64,000 nucleotides of DNA, from positions 1,612,001 through 1,676,000 of the forward strand of contig NZ_RAPS01000001.1 in assembly GCF_003610255.1 (NCBI RefSeq). Reading direction: 5' to 3'. This document shows, in pieces, positions 52,449 through 61,507 of this stretch (its first letter is position 1; every line of letters begins with the position of its first letter). The notes under the pieces are model-generated. The model was given only the letters and a program-made list of their open reading frames with translations, ran no database searches and had not been told where the DNA came from. A program made the translations under genes and the position numbers. Origin of the DNA: Streptomyces sp. TLI_171 (lineage in GTDB: Bacteria; Actinomycetota; Actinomycetes; Streptomycetales; Streptomycetaceae).

Positions 52449-52882
52449 TCGCCTTCCAGTTCACCCGACGACCGGGTCAGGGGGAACCGACCGGCTTCGA
52501 CCTCGGCGACATCGCCGTCTCGGGCCCGCACCACTCCTTCTCCTCGGCCGGCCTGACACCCGATCAGGGAATGATGATCTTCCCGTCGTTGACCCTGCTG
52601 CTCGACCAGGTCCGCGAACTGCTCGCCGCCCGCCGTGGCACGGTCGCGTTCCACGGCGTCGACTCCTCCTTCCGCCTCGACTTCGCCACCGTCAAGGCCG
52701 GTGTCGCGGTCTCCGCCCGGAAGCAGTCGCTCGGTGCCGTGTCCGTCGCCGAACTCCTCGACGCCCTCAACCGCGCGGCCGCGGACTTCGCCCGCACCGA
52801 ACTCCCGCTCCTCCCGGCCGACGACCCCTTCCGCGACGACCTCACCCACTCGCTGGCCGCCTTCGCCGCCCTGCAGCCCTGA
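52445..52882 (+). CDS. Likely immunity protein of the RHS toxin
   Basis: 145 residues, starting MIAFQFTRRPGQGEPTGFDL with a core of strands and helices (FHGVDSSFRLDFATVKAGVAV, LLDALNRAAADF). No known immunity family is recognised. GTG 52445 overlaps the toxin stop as GTGA, which ties its translation to the toxin, and GC3 is native. Its small size, immediate placement and lack of any enzyme motif fit an inhibitor that binds the C-terminal domain. A strong hairpin follows the stop at once. The alternative is an unrelated small protein. Confidence 0.65.
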   Translation: MIAFQFTRRPGQGEPTGFDLGDIAVSGPHHSFSSAGLTPDQGMMIFPSLTLLLDQVRELLAARRGTVAFHGVDSSFRLDFATVKAGVAVSARKQSLGAVSVAELLDALNRAAADFARTELPLLPADDPFRDDLTHSLAAFAALQP

Positions 52883-52888
52883 CCGGCC

Positions 52889-52931
52889 GCCGGGCGGCAG
52901 GGCGGGGGCGGAGCTGGAGCTGCCGCCCGGC
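52889..52931. terminator. 11-bp hairpin between the immunity gene and the convergent membrane gene
   Basis: GCCGGGCGGCA at 52889-52899 pairs with TGCCGCCCGGC at 52921-52931 across a 21-nt loop. It starts 6 nt after the immunity stop and ends at the convergent gene's stop. Confidence 0.6.
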
Positions 52932-53276
52932 TCAGTAGAGCGGACAGGGCTCGGGGTGGGCGCTGAGCAGCAGGACGAGGGCGAAGGCGGTGACCACGAT
53001 GCCACCGATCACGGCGAGCAGGCGGGCCAGTTCGGGGTCGTCGACGCGGGCCCGGACGCCGGTCCAGCTGGTGAGGCGGCCGCCCAGCGCCCCGGCGGCG
53101 AGCAGCAGCAGCAGGCAGGGCAGCAGCAGGACGGACAGGGCGAACCGCGGGCCCGGCTCCAGGTGGGTGTCGCAGCCCTTCCAGCTGACGGCGATGGTGT
53201 GCACGGCCGCGTAGGTGGCCAGCACCGCGACCACCGTGCCGAGCAGGGCCGTGCTCAAACGCCCCGTCAGGTACAT
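52932..53276 (-). CDS. Small membrane protein
   Basis: 114 residues with three hydrophobic helices (TALLGTVVAVLATYAAVHTIAV, SVLLLPCLLLLLAAGAL, LLAVIGGIVVTAFALVLLL) and an exposed loop between the first two containing a Cys. It ends HPEPCPLY. No family is recognised. GGAGGAG lies 5 nt before ATG 53276. Its neighbours do not suggest a role; a 200-bp gap separates it from the TetR gene. Confidence 0.65.
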   Translation of the reverse strand: MYLTGRLSTALLGTVVAVLATYAAVHTIAVSWKGCDTHLEPGPRFALSVLLLPCLLLLLAAGALGGRLTSWTGVRARVDDPELARLLAVIGGIVVTAFALVLLLSAHPEPCPLY

Positions 53277-53476
53277 CGTGTCTCCTCCGCGTTCGGGTGT
53301 CCGTGGGTGCGGACGCCCGGGCGGCCCGGTCCGGTTGCGGCGGACCTGGCCGCACCCGGACCGGGAGGTCCTCGACGCGGTCAGAGCTGCGGGACGAAGT
53401 ACGGCGAGACGCCCCTCCTGCCGTTGCCCGCGGCGCCGTCGAGGCGGACGGCGGGCAGGACCGCGGCGACGGGGCG

Positions 53477-54049
53477 TCAGAACACGCCGGTGAAGGCCTC
53501 GAAGCGGCGCTGGTCGAGGTCGGGGCGGAGGCGGCCGTTGCGGGACAGCGTGACCATGCCGTGCAGGGCGGCCCAGGCGAGTTCGGTGTAGCCGTCGGGG
53601 TCGTGGCCGTCGGCCCTGGCACTGGCGGTGGCCGGTTCGGCGATGGCGGCGAAGGCCTCGTGCAGGGCGGCGGGGGCCTCGGGGGTGCCGAAGGGGAGCG
53701 AGCTGGGCATGGTGAAGATCGCGTCGTAGAGGGCGGGGTTGGCCTCGGCGAAGGCGAGGTACGCCCGGGCGACGGCGGCGAACGCGGCGCGCGGCTCGGC
53801 GACTCCGGCGGCGGCGGCCCGCAGCAGGACGGCCAGTTCCGCGCAGCCCTCGACGGCGACGGCGGCGACGATGGCCTCCTTGCCGGCGAAGTGGCTGTAC
53901 AGCACGGGCTGGCTGTACTCGATCCGGTCGGCGAGGCGGCGGGTGGTGACGGCGTCCCAGCCCTCGGCCTCCGCGAGCTCGCGGGCGGTCCGGACGATCA
54001 GCTGCTCCCGTTCGGCGCGCTCGCGCGCCCTGCGCTCCTTGATAGCCAT
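53477..54049 (-). CDS. TetR-family repressor
   Basis: 190 residues. The N-terminal HTH has VRTARELAEAEGWDAVTTRRL and YSQPVLYSHFAGKEAIVAAV. The rest is helical. ATG 54049 is chosen over a frame start 27 nt up, as MAIKERRARE fits the family's basic N-terminus. Two matching palindromes at 54060 and 54110 in the divergent gap are probable operators. It likely represses itself and the DUF4267 gene and is released by a small ligand. Confidence 0.9.
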   Translation of the reverse strand: MAIKERRARERAEREQLIVRTARELAEAEGWDAVTTRRLADRIEYSQPVLYSHFAGKEAIVAAVAVEGCAELAVLLRAAAAGVAEPRAAFAAVARAYLAFAEANPALYDAIFTMPSSLPFGTPEAPAALHEAFAAIAEPATASARADGHDPDGYTELAWAALHGMVTLSRNGRLRPDLDQRRFEAFTGVF

Positions 54050-54059
54050 GCATCGAACC

Positions 54060-54072
54060 CTAGCACCGCTAG
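54060..54072. promoter_or_regulatory. TetR operator candidate 1
   Basis: CTAGCACCGCTAG: perfect inverted repeat CTAGC/GCTAG with a 3-nt spacer, 11 nt upstream of the TetR ATG. Confidence 0.6.
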
Positions 54073-54109
54073 ACAATCTCGCGGCCGGGGCCTAGCGTCA
54101 TTCCTGTCG

Positions 54110-54122
54110 CTAGCGCCGCTAA
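54110..54122. promoter_or_regulatory. TetR operator candidate 2
   Basis: CTAGCGCCGCTAA: same design as the first site, one mismatch at the outer base, 51 nt upstream of the DUF4267 gene. A half-like CTAGCG lies between them at 54092-54097. Confidence 0.6.
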
Positions 54123-54173
54123 CAAGCAGGCGGCGCAGTCCGTTTCGCGATCCAACAGCCAGGGGGAACCATC

Positions 54174-54611
54174 ATGTCCGCCGCCGTCACCGCCACCACC
54201 GTCGCCACCGGCAGCCGCCTGCGGGTCCGGCTCGCCACCGCCGGCGCGGTGCTGATCTCGCTGTTCATCATCTACGTCGGCACCAGCTTCCTGGTGGCCC
54301 CGGAGAGCACCGCGGCCGGCTTCGGCTTCACCGAGTGGCCGCACGGCGGGGCGGCCGGCTTCCTCCGCATCAAGGGGAACCGGGACGTGGTCATGGGCCT
54401 CGCCCCGCTGGCCCTGCTGCTGACCGGGCACCGCCGGGCACTCGGCTGGGTGCTGCTCGCGGAGTCGTTCGCGGCGTTCGCCGACTGCTTCACCGTCCTG
54501 GCGAACCACGGCAGCGTGGTGACGGCGTTCGCCGTCCACTTCGCCACCGCCCTGTTCGTGGTGGCCACCGCCGTCCTGCTGCTCACCGAGCGCGGTGCGC
54601 GGCAGCGCTGA
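54174..54611 (+). CDS. DUF4267-like membrane protein
   Basis: 145 residues with four hydrophobic helices. The line FLRIKGNRDVVMGLAPLAL is the signature of DUF4267 membrane proteins, which are often under TetR control. No transport motif is seen. It is divergent from the TetR gene with the two operator-like sites between, so it is the likely target. GGGGGAACCATC precedes ATG 54174. Confidence 0.78.
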   Translation: MSAAVTATTVATGSRLRVRLATAGAVLISLFIIYVGTSFLVAPESTAAGFGFTEWPHGGAAGFLRIKGNRDVVMGLAPLALLLTGHRRALGWVLLAESFAAFADCFTVLANHGSVVTAFAVHFATALFVVATAVLLLTERGARQR

Positions 54612-54618
54612 GGGCGCG

Positions 54619-55725
54619 TCAGCCCTCCGGCCAGTCGCCGCCCGCGAGGAACTCCTCCAGGGCGGCGCGGTGCGGCCGGGGGTCGAGCTTCTCGCCGGCG
54701 AGCCACTCCTCGGAGTAGTACTTGTCGAGGTAGCGGTCGCCGGGGTCGCAGATCAGCGTGACGACGCTGCCGCTGCGGCCCTCCCGGCGCATCTCGGCGA
54801 CGATCCGCAGCGCGCTCCACAGGCCGGTGCCCGTGGAGGCGCCGGCCTTCTTGCCGAGGACGGCCTCCAGCAGGTGGACGGCGGCGACGGAGGCGGCGTC
54901 CGGGACCTTCATCATCCGGTCGATCGCGCCGGGCACGAAGGAGGGCTCCATCCGGGGGCGGCCGATGCCCTCGATCCGGGAGCCGGTCGGGCAGGAGGCG
55001 TCCGGGTCGTGGTGCACCCAGCCGTCGAAGAAGCAGGAGTTCTCCGGGTCGGCGACGCAGATCCGGGTGTCGTACTGCATGTAGCGCACGTACCGGGCGA
55101 TGGTGGCGGAGGTGCCGCCGGTGCCCGCGGTGGCGACGATCCAGGCGGGCTCGGGGTGCGGTTCCAGGCGCAGTTGGGCGAACACCGACTCGGCGATGTT
55201 GTTGTTGCCGCGCCAGTCGGTGGCCCGCTCGGCGTAGGTGAACTGGTCCATGTAGTGGCCGCCGGTCTCGGCGGCCAGCTTCGCGGCGGTCTCGTAGACC
55301 TCGCAGGCGTTGTCGACCAGGTGACATCGGCCGCCGTGGAACTCGATCAGCTCGATCTTGGCCCGGCTGGTGGTGCGGGCCATCACGGCGATGAACGGGA
55401 CGCCGATCAGCTGCGCGAAGTAGGCCTCGGAGACGGCGGTGGAGCCGCTGGACGCCTCGATCACCGGCGCGCCGGGCCGGATCCAGCCGTTGCACAGGCC
55501 GTACAGGAACAGCGAGCGCGCCAGGCGGTGCTTGAGGCTGCCGGTGGGGTGGGTGGACTCGTCCTTGAGGTACAGGTCGATGCCCCACTCGGCGGGGAGC
55601 GGGAAGCGCAGCAGGTGGGTGTCGGCGGAGCGGTTGGCGTCGGCCTGGACGCGGCGCACCGCCTCCTTCAGCCAGGCCCGGTACTCGGGGTCGGTACGGT
55701 CCACGTCCTGGGTGTGGTCACTCAT
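54619..55725 (-). CDS. cds1: PLP-dependent cysteine synthase-like enzyme (Cds1-like)
   Basis: 368 residues. PLP-binding Lys in [16 protein letters not shown], phosphate-binding [12 protein letters not shown] and [13 protein letters not shown] define fold type II. Its [13 protein letters not shown] and [10 protein letters not shown] segments resemble actinobacterial Cds1, an L-cysteine desulfhydrase that gives H2S and pyruvate; cysteine synthase activity is a less likely alternative. It stands alone, converging on the DUF4267 gene with an 8-bp gap. Confidence 0.82.
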   Translation of the reverse strand: MSDHTQDVDRTDPEYRAWLKEAVRRVQADANRSADTHLLRFPLPAEWGIDLYLKDESTHPTGSLKHRLARSLFLYGLCNGWIRPGAPVIEASSGSTAVSEAYFAQLIGVPFIAVMARTTSRAKIELIEFHGGRCHLVDNACEVYETAAKLAAETGGHYMDQFTYAERATDWRGNNNIAESVFAQLRLEPHPEPAWIVATAGTGGTSATIARYVRYMQYDTRICVADPENSCFFDGWVHHDPDASCPTGSRIEGIGRPRMEPSFVPGAIDRMMKVPDAASVAAVHLLEAVLGKKAGASTGTGLWSALRIVAEMRREGRSGSVVTLICDPGDRYLDKYYSEEWLAGEKLDPRPHRAALEEFLAGGDWPEG

Positions 55726-55851
55726 CGCGCACTCTCCTCGCCCGCCACCGGATTCCCCACCGAGTGTAACAGTCGACTACGATAAGTGACGATTACGGGG
55801 GCCCCAGCTTCCCCTTATGGGACAGCCGGGGCCCCCGGGCCCGAGGGTGCG

Positions 55852-58416
55852 TCAGTCGGCGGCCACCGCCCGCAGGATGTCGAGCTTCGCGGCCCGCGCG
55901 GCGGGGCGCAGTCCGGCCAGTGCCCCGGCGAGCAGGCCGATCACGGCGATCACGGCGAGGCGGCCGGCGGGCAGCGCGAAGGAGCCGGTGCCGGCCGCGT
56001 CGGAGGCCCGGGTGAGGGCCCAGCCGAGCAGCGCGCCGAGCGCCAGGCCGCCGGTGGTGCCGAACGCCGCGACCAGCACGGACTCCCAGCGGACCATGGC
56101 GCGCAGCTGGGCGCGGGTCTGGCCGACGGCGCGCAGCAGGCCGAGTTCGCGGGTGCGTTCGTGGACGGCCAGGGTGAGGGTGTTGGCGATGCCGAGCAGG
56201 GCGATCAGCACGGCCAGCGCCAGCAGCGCGTAGACCACGGACAGCATCATGTCGACGCCGCCGGCGGAGCTCTCGGCGTACTCGGCGCGGGTCTGCACCT
56301 GCGGGCCGCCGTACCCGTCGGCGACCCGGGCGATCGCGGCCCTGCCCCGGTCGAGCGTCACGCCCGGCTTCAGGGCGACCGCGATCAGCGTGTCGGCGTC
56401 CTGGACGCGGTGCGGCTGCCAGGCCTGACGGCTGATCAGGTAGTCGCCGGCGATGCCGCCGCCCTCGTACAGCGCCCGGACGGTGAAGGTCTGCTGCCCG
56501 TCGGTGAACCGCATCGCCACCGTGGAGCCGAGCTGCCAGCCGCGGGCGGCGGCCTCGGGACGGGAGACGGCGAGGCCGTCGTCGCCGAGGGCGGCGAGCG
56601 AGCCGTCGATCCGGCCGAGGTCGGCGACCTCGGGCAGCAGGGCCGGGTCGGCGACGTCCAACTGCCGTCCGTGGCCGTCCACCTGTGCGACGCCCCGGCC
56701 CAGGCCGACGGCGGCCCGGACTTCGGGCAGGTCGGCCAGCGCGGGGGCGAGCTTCGGGGAGACGCCGCTGCCGCCGGCCCCGGTGGCGGGGGCGGTGACG
56801 GCGAGGTCGCCGGCGAAGGAGCGCGCGACGGTGTCGTCCAGGGTGGCCTTCACCGAGGCGCCGAACACGGTGAACAGGGTGACCACGGCGACGCCGACCA
56901 TCAGCGCGGTCGCGGTGGCGGCGGTCCGCCCGGGGTTGCGGGCGGCGTTGCGCCGGGCCAGCGCGCCGGTGACGCCGCGCAGCCGGGGCAGCGGAGCGCC
57001 GAGCACCCGGACGGCGAGCGCGGCGGCGACCGGGCCGAGCACGACCGTCCCGGCGAGCAGCGCGAGCGCCCCGCCGACGGTGAGCAGCAGCGAGGGACCG
57101 CGGGTCGCGCCGACGACCACGGCGGGCAGCCCGCCGGCCGCCAGCAGTGCGCCGATCACCGTGCGCAGCACCGCCGTCCGGCCTTCGGCCGCGCTGTCCA
57201 CGGCGGTGTCGCGGAGCGCGGCGAGCGGTGCGGTGCGGGCGGCGCGCAGCGCCGGGGCGAGTGCGGAGCCGGCCGCGACCAGGGTCCCGACCAGCAGCGG
57301 CAGGACGATGGTCGCGGGGTGGATGACGGTGCCGCCGGTGGGCAGGGTGAAGCCGATCGCGGCGAACAGCGCCTTCAGTCCGGCGGCGACGCCGAACCCG
57401 CCGAGCAGCCCGAGCGCGGAGGCCAGCACACCGATCGCCAGCGCCTCGCCGAGGGTGGTGCCGAGCACCTGGGCGCGACTGGCGCCGAGGGCGCGCAGCA
57501 GGGCGTTCTCCCGGGTGCGCTGGGCGGTGACGATGGCGAAGGTGTTGTGGATGGTGAAGGTGGCGACCAGCAGCGCGATCCCGGCGAACACCAGCAGCAG
57601 CGTGGTGAACAGGCCGAGGAAGCGCCCCGACACGTCGGCGGTGGACTGCGCGGTGGCGTCGGCGCCGGTCAGCGCCTCCACCCCGGTGGGCAGCACCGGC
57701 CGCACCCGCTCGACCAGTTGACGCTGGCTCAGGCTGTCGGAGCGCAGCCGGACGGTCGACACCTGACCGCTGCCCCGGGGCGTCAGGTGCGCCTGGGCGT
57801 CGGCGAGGGTGAGCGCGGTGAAGGTGCTGGGGCCCATGCCGTCGGCGTCGGCGCCGAAGGTGGCGATGCCGACCACCGTGATCCGCACCGGGTCGGGGGT
57901 GCGCAGCACGGTGCGGTCGCCGACCTTGAGCCCGCCGGTCCTCGCCGCGCCCCGGTTGATCACGGCCTCGCCGGGTGCGGCGGGCGCGCGGCCCTCGGCC
58001 AGCCGGTACGGGTTGAGCTTCGGGTCGGCGATCCAGTTCCCGGCCAGCGTGGGCGGGCCCTGCCCGCCGACGGGTCTGCCGTCCGCGCCGAGGAGCTGGC
58101 CGGCGCCCTGCACGGACGGCTCGGCGGCGCTCACCCCGGGCACCGCGCGCAGCGCCGCCGTCAGCGACTCCTCCAGCGGGGCCCGGACCCCGCCGGGGAC
58201 GTTCGGCGCGTCCAGCACCTCGGCGCTGCGGACGACGGCGTCGGTGCCGGCGTTGGCGTCCGCGAACAGGGTGTCGAAGTTGGCGCGCAGGGTGTCGCCG
58301 AGCACCATGGTGCCGGTCAGGAAGGCGGTGCCGAGGACGATCGACAGCACCGTGCCGACCAGTCGGCGCCGGTGGGCGGCCAGGGACCGCGCCCCGATCC
58401 GCACGCTGGCGTTCAC
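55852..58416 (-). CDS. ABC transporter permease, two FtsX domains
   Basis: 854 residues. Layout: one N-terminal helix, a large extracytoplasmic domain (about 45-250), three helices forming the first FtsX domain, a hydrophobic middle (about 380-490), a second external domain, and three last helices of the second FtsX domain (LGIANTLTLAVHERTRELGLLRAVG). GTG 58416 overlaps the ATPase stop as GTGA. With that ATPase it forms a MacB/LolCDE-like transporter acting on an outer-face substrate such as a lipid, peptide or antibiotic; it need not be an exporter in the usual sense. Confidence 0.9.
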   Translation of the reverse strand: MNASVRIGARSLAAHRRRLVGTVLSIVLGTAFLTGTMVLGDTLRANFDTLFADANAGTDAVVRSAEVLDAPNVPGGVRAPLEESLTAALRAVPGVSAAEPSVQGAGQLLGADGRPVGGQGPPTLAGNWIADPKLNPYRLAEGRAPAAPGEAVINRGAARTGGLKVGDRTVLRTPDPVRITVVGIATFGADADGMGPSTFTALTLADAQAHLTPRGSGQVSTVRLRSDSLSQRQLVERVRPVLPTGVEALTGADATAQSTADVSGRFLGLFTTLLLVFAGIALLVATFTIHNTFAIVTAQRTRENALLRALGASRAQVLGTTLGEALAIGVLASALGLLGGFGVAAGLKALFAAIGFTLPTGGTVIHPATIVLPLLVGTLVAAGSALAPALRAARTAPLAALRDTAVDSAAEGRTAVLRTVIGALLAAGGLPAVVVGATRGPSLLLTVGGALALLAGTVVLGPVAAALAVRVLGAPLPRLRGVTGALARRNAARNPGRTAATATALMVGVAVVTLFTVFGASVKATLDDTVARSFAGDLAVTAPATGAGGSGVSPKLAPALADLPEVRAAVGLGRGVAQVDGHGRQLDVADPALLPEVADLGRIDGSLAALGDDGLAVSRPEAAARGWQLGSTVAMRFTDGQQTFTVRALYEGGGIAGDYLISRQAWQPHRVQDADTLIAVALKPGVTLDRGRAAIARVADGYGGPQVQTRAEYAESSAGGVDMMLSVVYALLALAVLIALLGIANTLTLAVHERTRELGLLRAVGQTRAQLRAMVRWESVLVAAFGTTGGLALGALLGWALTRASDAAGTGSFALPAGRLAVIAVIGLLAGALAGLRPAARAAKLDILRAVAAD

Positions 58417-59165
58417 CGGGCGCCCGCCGTGCCGCGGCGGCCGTCGAAGGCCTTCATCCGGTCCAGCACCCGCTCCGCGGTGGGCGCCTCCATGGTGTCG
58501 ACCAGGCGCCCGTCGGCGAGGAACAGCACGGTGTCGGCGTGCGCGGCGGCCGCCGGGTCGTGGGTGACCATCACCACCGAGCGGTGCATGGTGTCGGCGG
58601 CGGAGCGCAGCAGGCCGAGCACCTCGCCGCCGGAGCGGGAGTCCAGGTTGCCCGTCGGCTCGTCGGCGAACACCACCTGGGGGCGCCCGGCCAGCGCCCG
58701 GGCCACCGCGACGCGCTGCTGCTGGCCGCCGGACAGCTGGCCGGGCCGGTGGTGCAGCCGGTCGCCGAGGCCGACCACGTCGATCAGGGTCTCCAGCCAG
58801 CCCGGGTCGGCGGCGGCGCCGCCGAGGTCCAGCGGCAGCGTGATGTTCTCCCGCACGGTCAGCGTCGGCACCAGGTTGAACGCCTGGAACACGAAGCCGA
58901 GCCGCTCCCGGCGCAGCAGCGTCAACTGCTTGTCGCCGAGCGCGGAGAGCTCGGTGTCGCCGAGCCAGGCGCGGCCGCCGGTCAGGGTGTCCAGGCCGGC
59001 GGCGCAGTGCATCAGGGTGGACTTGCCGGAACCGGAGGGCCCCATCACGGCGGTGAACCGGGCCTCGGCGAACTCCACGCTCACCCCGTCCAGGGCGCGG
59101 ACCCGGGTCTCCCCCGCGCCGTACTCCTTGACGGCGTCCTCGACCCGGGCGGCGGCGGCCGTCAT
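58413..59165 (-). CDS. ABC transporter ATPase, LolD/MacB type
   Basis: 250 residues. Walker A GPSGSGKSTLMHCAAGLD, Q-loop FVFQAFNLVPTLTV, signature LSGGQQQRVAVARAL, Walker B VVFADEPTGNLD and switch HDP are intact. ATG 59165 overlaps the stop of the SHOCT gene as ATGA. Its partner is the permease that follows. The two-component system upstream probably controls it, as is common for antibiotic-responsive FtsX-type transporters in actinomycetes. Confidence 0.92.
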   Translation of the reverse strand: MTAAAARVEDAVKEYGAGETRVRALDGVSVEFAEARFTAVMGPSGSGKSTLMHCAAGLDTLTGGRAWLGDTELSALGDKQLTLLRRERLGFVFQAFNLVPTLTVRENITLPLDLGGAAADPGWLETLIDVVGLGDRLHHRPGQLSGGQQQRVAVARALAGRPQVVFADEPTGNLDSRSGGEVLGLLRSAADTMHRSVVMVTHDPAAAAHADTVLFLADGRLVDTMEAPTAERVLDRMKAFDGRRGTAGAR

Positions 59166-59440
59166 CGCTTCCCCCCGCCCTGCTCCTGACCCTCCGTCAG
59201 CACGGCGCGGCGCTCGCGGTACTCCTCGGCGTCGATCTCGCCCTGCGCGTACCGGCGCCCCAGCACCGCGAGCGGGGCGTGCTCCGCGCCGCCGAACCGG
59301 CCGCACCAGCCGCCGCGCCGCCACGCGGCCCGCCGCAGCACCGTCACCACCAGCACCACGACCAGCAGCCAGAACAGCGGGAACACCAGCACCCACGGGC
59401 CGGGCCAGTGCCCGGACGCCTCGGCCAGCGATGTGATCAT
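59162..59440 (-). CDS. SHOCT-domain membrane protein
   Basis: 92 residues. One membrane helix (about 15-36, VLVFPLFWLLVVVLVVTVLR) is followed by APLAVLGRRYAQGEIDAEEYRERRAVL, the SHOCT motif. Such small proteins accompany two-component systems and ABC operons, where they probably act in oligomerisation or regulation. It is first in the transporter operon and coupled to the ATPase. Confidence 0.85.
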   Translation of the reverse strand: MITSLAEASGHWPGPWVLVFPLFWLLVVVLVVTVLRRAAWRRGGWCGRFGGAEHAPLAVLGRRYAQGEIDAEEYRERRAVLTEGQEQGGGKR

Positions 59441-59552
59441 CGGGACTCATCTCCTCGGGATCGGCCGGTTCTCCACCGGCTCCTCCACCGTCCCGCCGAC
59501 CCCGCCCGTCCCGCGTCCCCCACCGGGCGACACTCGCGCTACTCCCTGGGCA

Positions 59553-60215
59553 CTACCCCAGCCAGCCGGGCCGCACCAGACCCGACTCGTAGGCGACGAC
59601 CACCAGTTGGGCCCGGTCACGGGCGCCGAGCTTGACCATGGTGCGGCTGACGTGGGTCTTGGCGGTGAGCGGGCTGACCACCAGGCGACGGGCGATGTCC
59701 TCGTTGGTCAGGCCCAGGCCGACCAGCGCCAGCACCTCCCGCTCGCGGTCGGTCAGCACCTCCAGCCGGGTCGTCGACGGCTCCTTGGAGCGGGCCGCGA
59801 ACTCCCCGATCAGCCGCCGGGTGACACCCGGCGAGAGGAGCGCGTCCCCGGCCGCGGCGACCCGCACCGCGCGCAGCAGGTCGCCCGGCTCGGTGTCCTT
59901 CACCAGGAACCCGGCCGCGCCCGCGCGCAGCGCCTCGAAGACGTACTCGTCGAGTTCGAAGGTGGTCAGCACCACCACCCGGACCTCCGCCAGCGCCGGG
60001 TCCGCGCAGATCCGCCGGGTCGCGGCCAGGCCGTCCAGCCGCGGCATCCGGATGTCCATCAGCACCACGTCGGGCCGCAGCTCGGCGGCCCCGGCCACCG
60101 CCTGCTCGCCGTCCTCCGCCTCGCCGACCACCTCCAGGTCCGGCTGGGCGTCCAGCAGCGCCCGGAACCCGGCCCGGACCAGGGTCTGGTCGTCCGCCAG
60201 CAGCACCCTGATCAC
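59553..60215 (-). CDS. NarL/LuxR-family response regulator
   Basis: 220 residues. Receiver with Asp8, Asp9, phospho-acceptor Asp54 (VVLMDIRMPRLDG), Thr in VLTTF and Lys in GFLVKDTEP. C-terminal LuxR HTH: LTDREREVLALVGLGLTNEDIA and SPLTAKTHVSRTM. GTG 60215 overlaps the kinase stop as GTGA and has GGGAG 7 nt upstream. It likely activates the ABC/SHOCT operon 113 bp downstream. Confidence 0.93.
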   Translation of the reverse strand: MIRVLLADDQTLVRAGFRALLDAQPDLEVVGEAEDGEQAVAGAAELRPDVVLMDIRMPRLDGLAATRRICADPALAEVRVVVLTTFELDEYVFEALRAGAAGFLVKDTEPGDLLRAVRVAAAGDALLSPGVTRRLIGEFAARSKEPSTTRLEVLTDREREVLALVGLGLTNEDIARRLVVSPLTAKTHVSRTMVKLGARDRAQLVVVAYESGLVRPGWLG

Positions 60216-61405
60216 GCCTCGACTCCCTTCGCCGCCACGGGCAGCCAGGCCCGCACCCGCCAGCCCCCCGACCCGTCCGGCCCCGCCTCCGCGCTGCCGC
60301 CGAGCGCCTGCGCCCGCTCCCGCATCCCCACCAGTCCGGTGCCGCTGCCGCCCGCGTCGCCGCCGCCGGCCGGCCCCGGGTCGCTCACCGTCAGTTCCAA
60401 CCCGGCGCCGCCCCACACCAGTTCGACGGCGGCGGTGCGGGCCGTGGAGTGCCGCAGCACGTTCGTCAGCGCCTCCTGGACGATCCGGAACGCCGCCAGC
60501 CCGAGGCCCGCCCCGACCTTCGGGGCCCGGCCCTCGGTGCGGACCGTCACCGCGAGGCCCGCGTGCCCGGCCTGCGCCACCAGCTCGTCCAGCCGCTCCA
60601 GGCCCGGCGCGGGCGTCCGCGGCGCGGCCGCGCCCGGCGCGCGCAGCGTGCCCAGCACCTGCCGGACCTCGCCCAGCGCCTCCTTGCTGGTCGCCTTGAT
60701 CGTGGTCAGCGCGGCCCTGGCCTGTTCCGGGCGGGCGTCCAGCAGCTCCAGCGCGACCCCCGCCTGCACGTGGATCAGCGAGATCGAGTGCGCCAGGATG
60801 TCGTGCAACTCCCGCGCCATCCGCAGCCGTTCCTCGTCCGCCCGGCGGGCCCGCGCCTCCTCCTCGGCGGCCCGCACCGCGGCGATCCGCTCCCGCCGGA
60901 ACCTGGCCAGCTCCGCGCCCGCGAAGACCAGCAGCAGCCAGGCCGTCACGCCCAGCTCCTGCCAGCCCGCCACCCCCCGGTCGGCGGCCCGCAGCCAGCC
61001 GTCCGGCAGCACGTGGCTCGCCAGCAGGTGCACCAGGTAGAACCCGCCCGCGCTCAGCCAGGCGGCCCGCCGGCGCCCGTGCTGCACGGCGCTGAAGAAC
61101 GCCACCACCAGCGCCAGGAACGCCGGCCCGTACGGGTACCCCGCCAGCAGGTACACCGCCGTCACCGCGGCCACCGCCGCCACCGTCGCCCCCGGCCACC
61201 GCCGGCGCCCCACCAGCAGCGCCGGCCCGAGCACCAGCAGCAGGTACCCCCAGGCGTCCAGCGGCACCCGTCCGTCCTGGTGCCGCGCCGCCGCCGTGGT
61301 CCCCGCCACCTGGGCGACCGCCACCACGACGGCCCCCGCCACCGGCCACCCCGCCTTGGCCGCCCGCACCCACGGAGGCACCCACAGCAGCCGCGATTCA
61401 CCCAT
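60212..61405 (-). CDS. Sensor histidine kinase, HisKA_3 type
   Basis: 397 residues with five or six membrane helices (about 20-165) and no large external loop, so it probably senses within the membrane. The dimerisation domain has RMARELHDILAHSISLIHVQAG with His201, and the ATPase has EALTNVLRHSTA, SDPGPAGGG and GLVGMRERAQALGG. It phosphorylates the regulator at 59553. Signal unknown; cell-envelope stress is the family norm. Confidence 0.92.
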   Translation of the reverse strand: MGESRLLWVPPWVRAAKAGWPVAGAVVVAVAQVAGTTAAARHQDGRVPLDAWGYLLLVLGPALLVGRRRWPGATVAAVAAVTAVYLLAGYPYGPAFLALVVAFFSAVQHGRRRAAWLSAGGFYLVHLLASHVLPDGWLRAADRGVAGWQELGVTAWLLLVFAGAELARFRRERIAAVRAAEEEARARRADEERLRMARELHDILAHSISLIHVQAGVALELLDARPEQARAALTTIKATSKEALGEVRQVLGTLRAPGAAAPRTPAPGLERLDELVAQAGHAGLAVTVRTEGRAPKVGAGLGLAAFRIVQEALTNVLRHSTARTAAVELVWGGAGLELTVSDPGPAGGGDAGGSGTGLVGMRERAQALGGSAEAGPDGSGGWRVRAWLPVAAKGVEA

Positions 61406-61507
61406 ACCCGCAGGCTAACCGCTCCCCCGCCGCCGACCATCGCCCCACCGGAGCAGACACCCGTACTCCCCCGGGAGTACCCGTCCGGCGGAGGTGGACG
61501 ACGGGCG

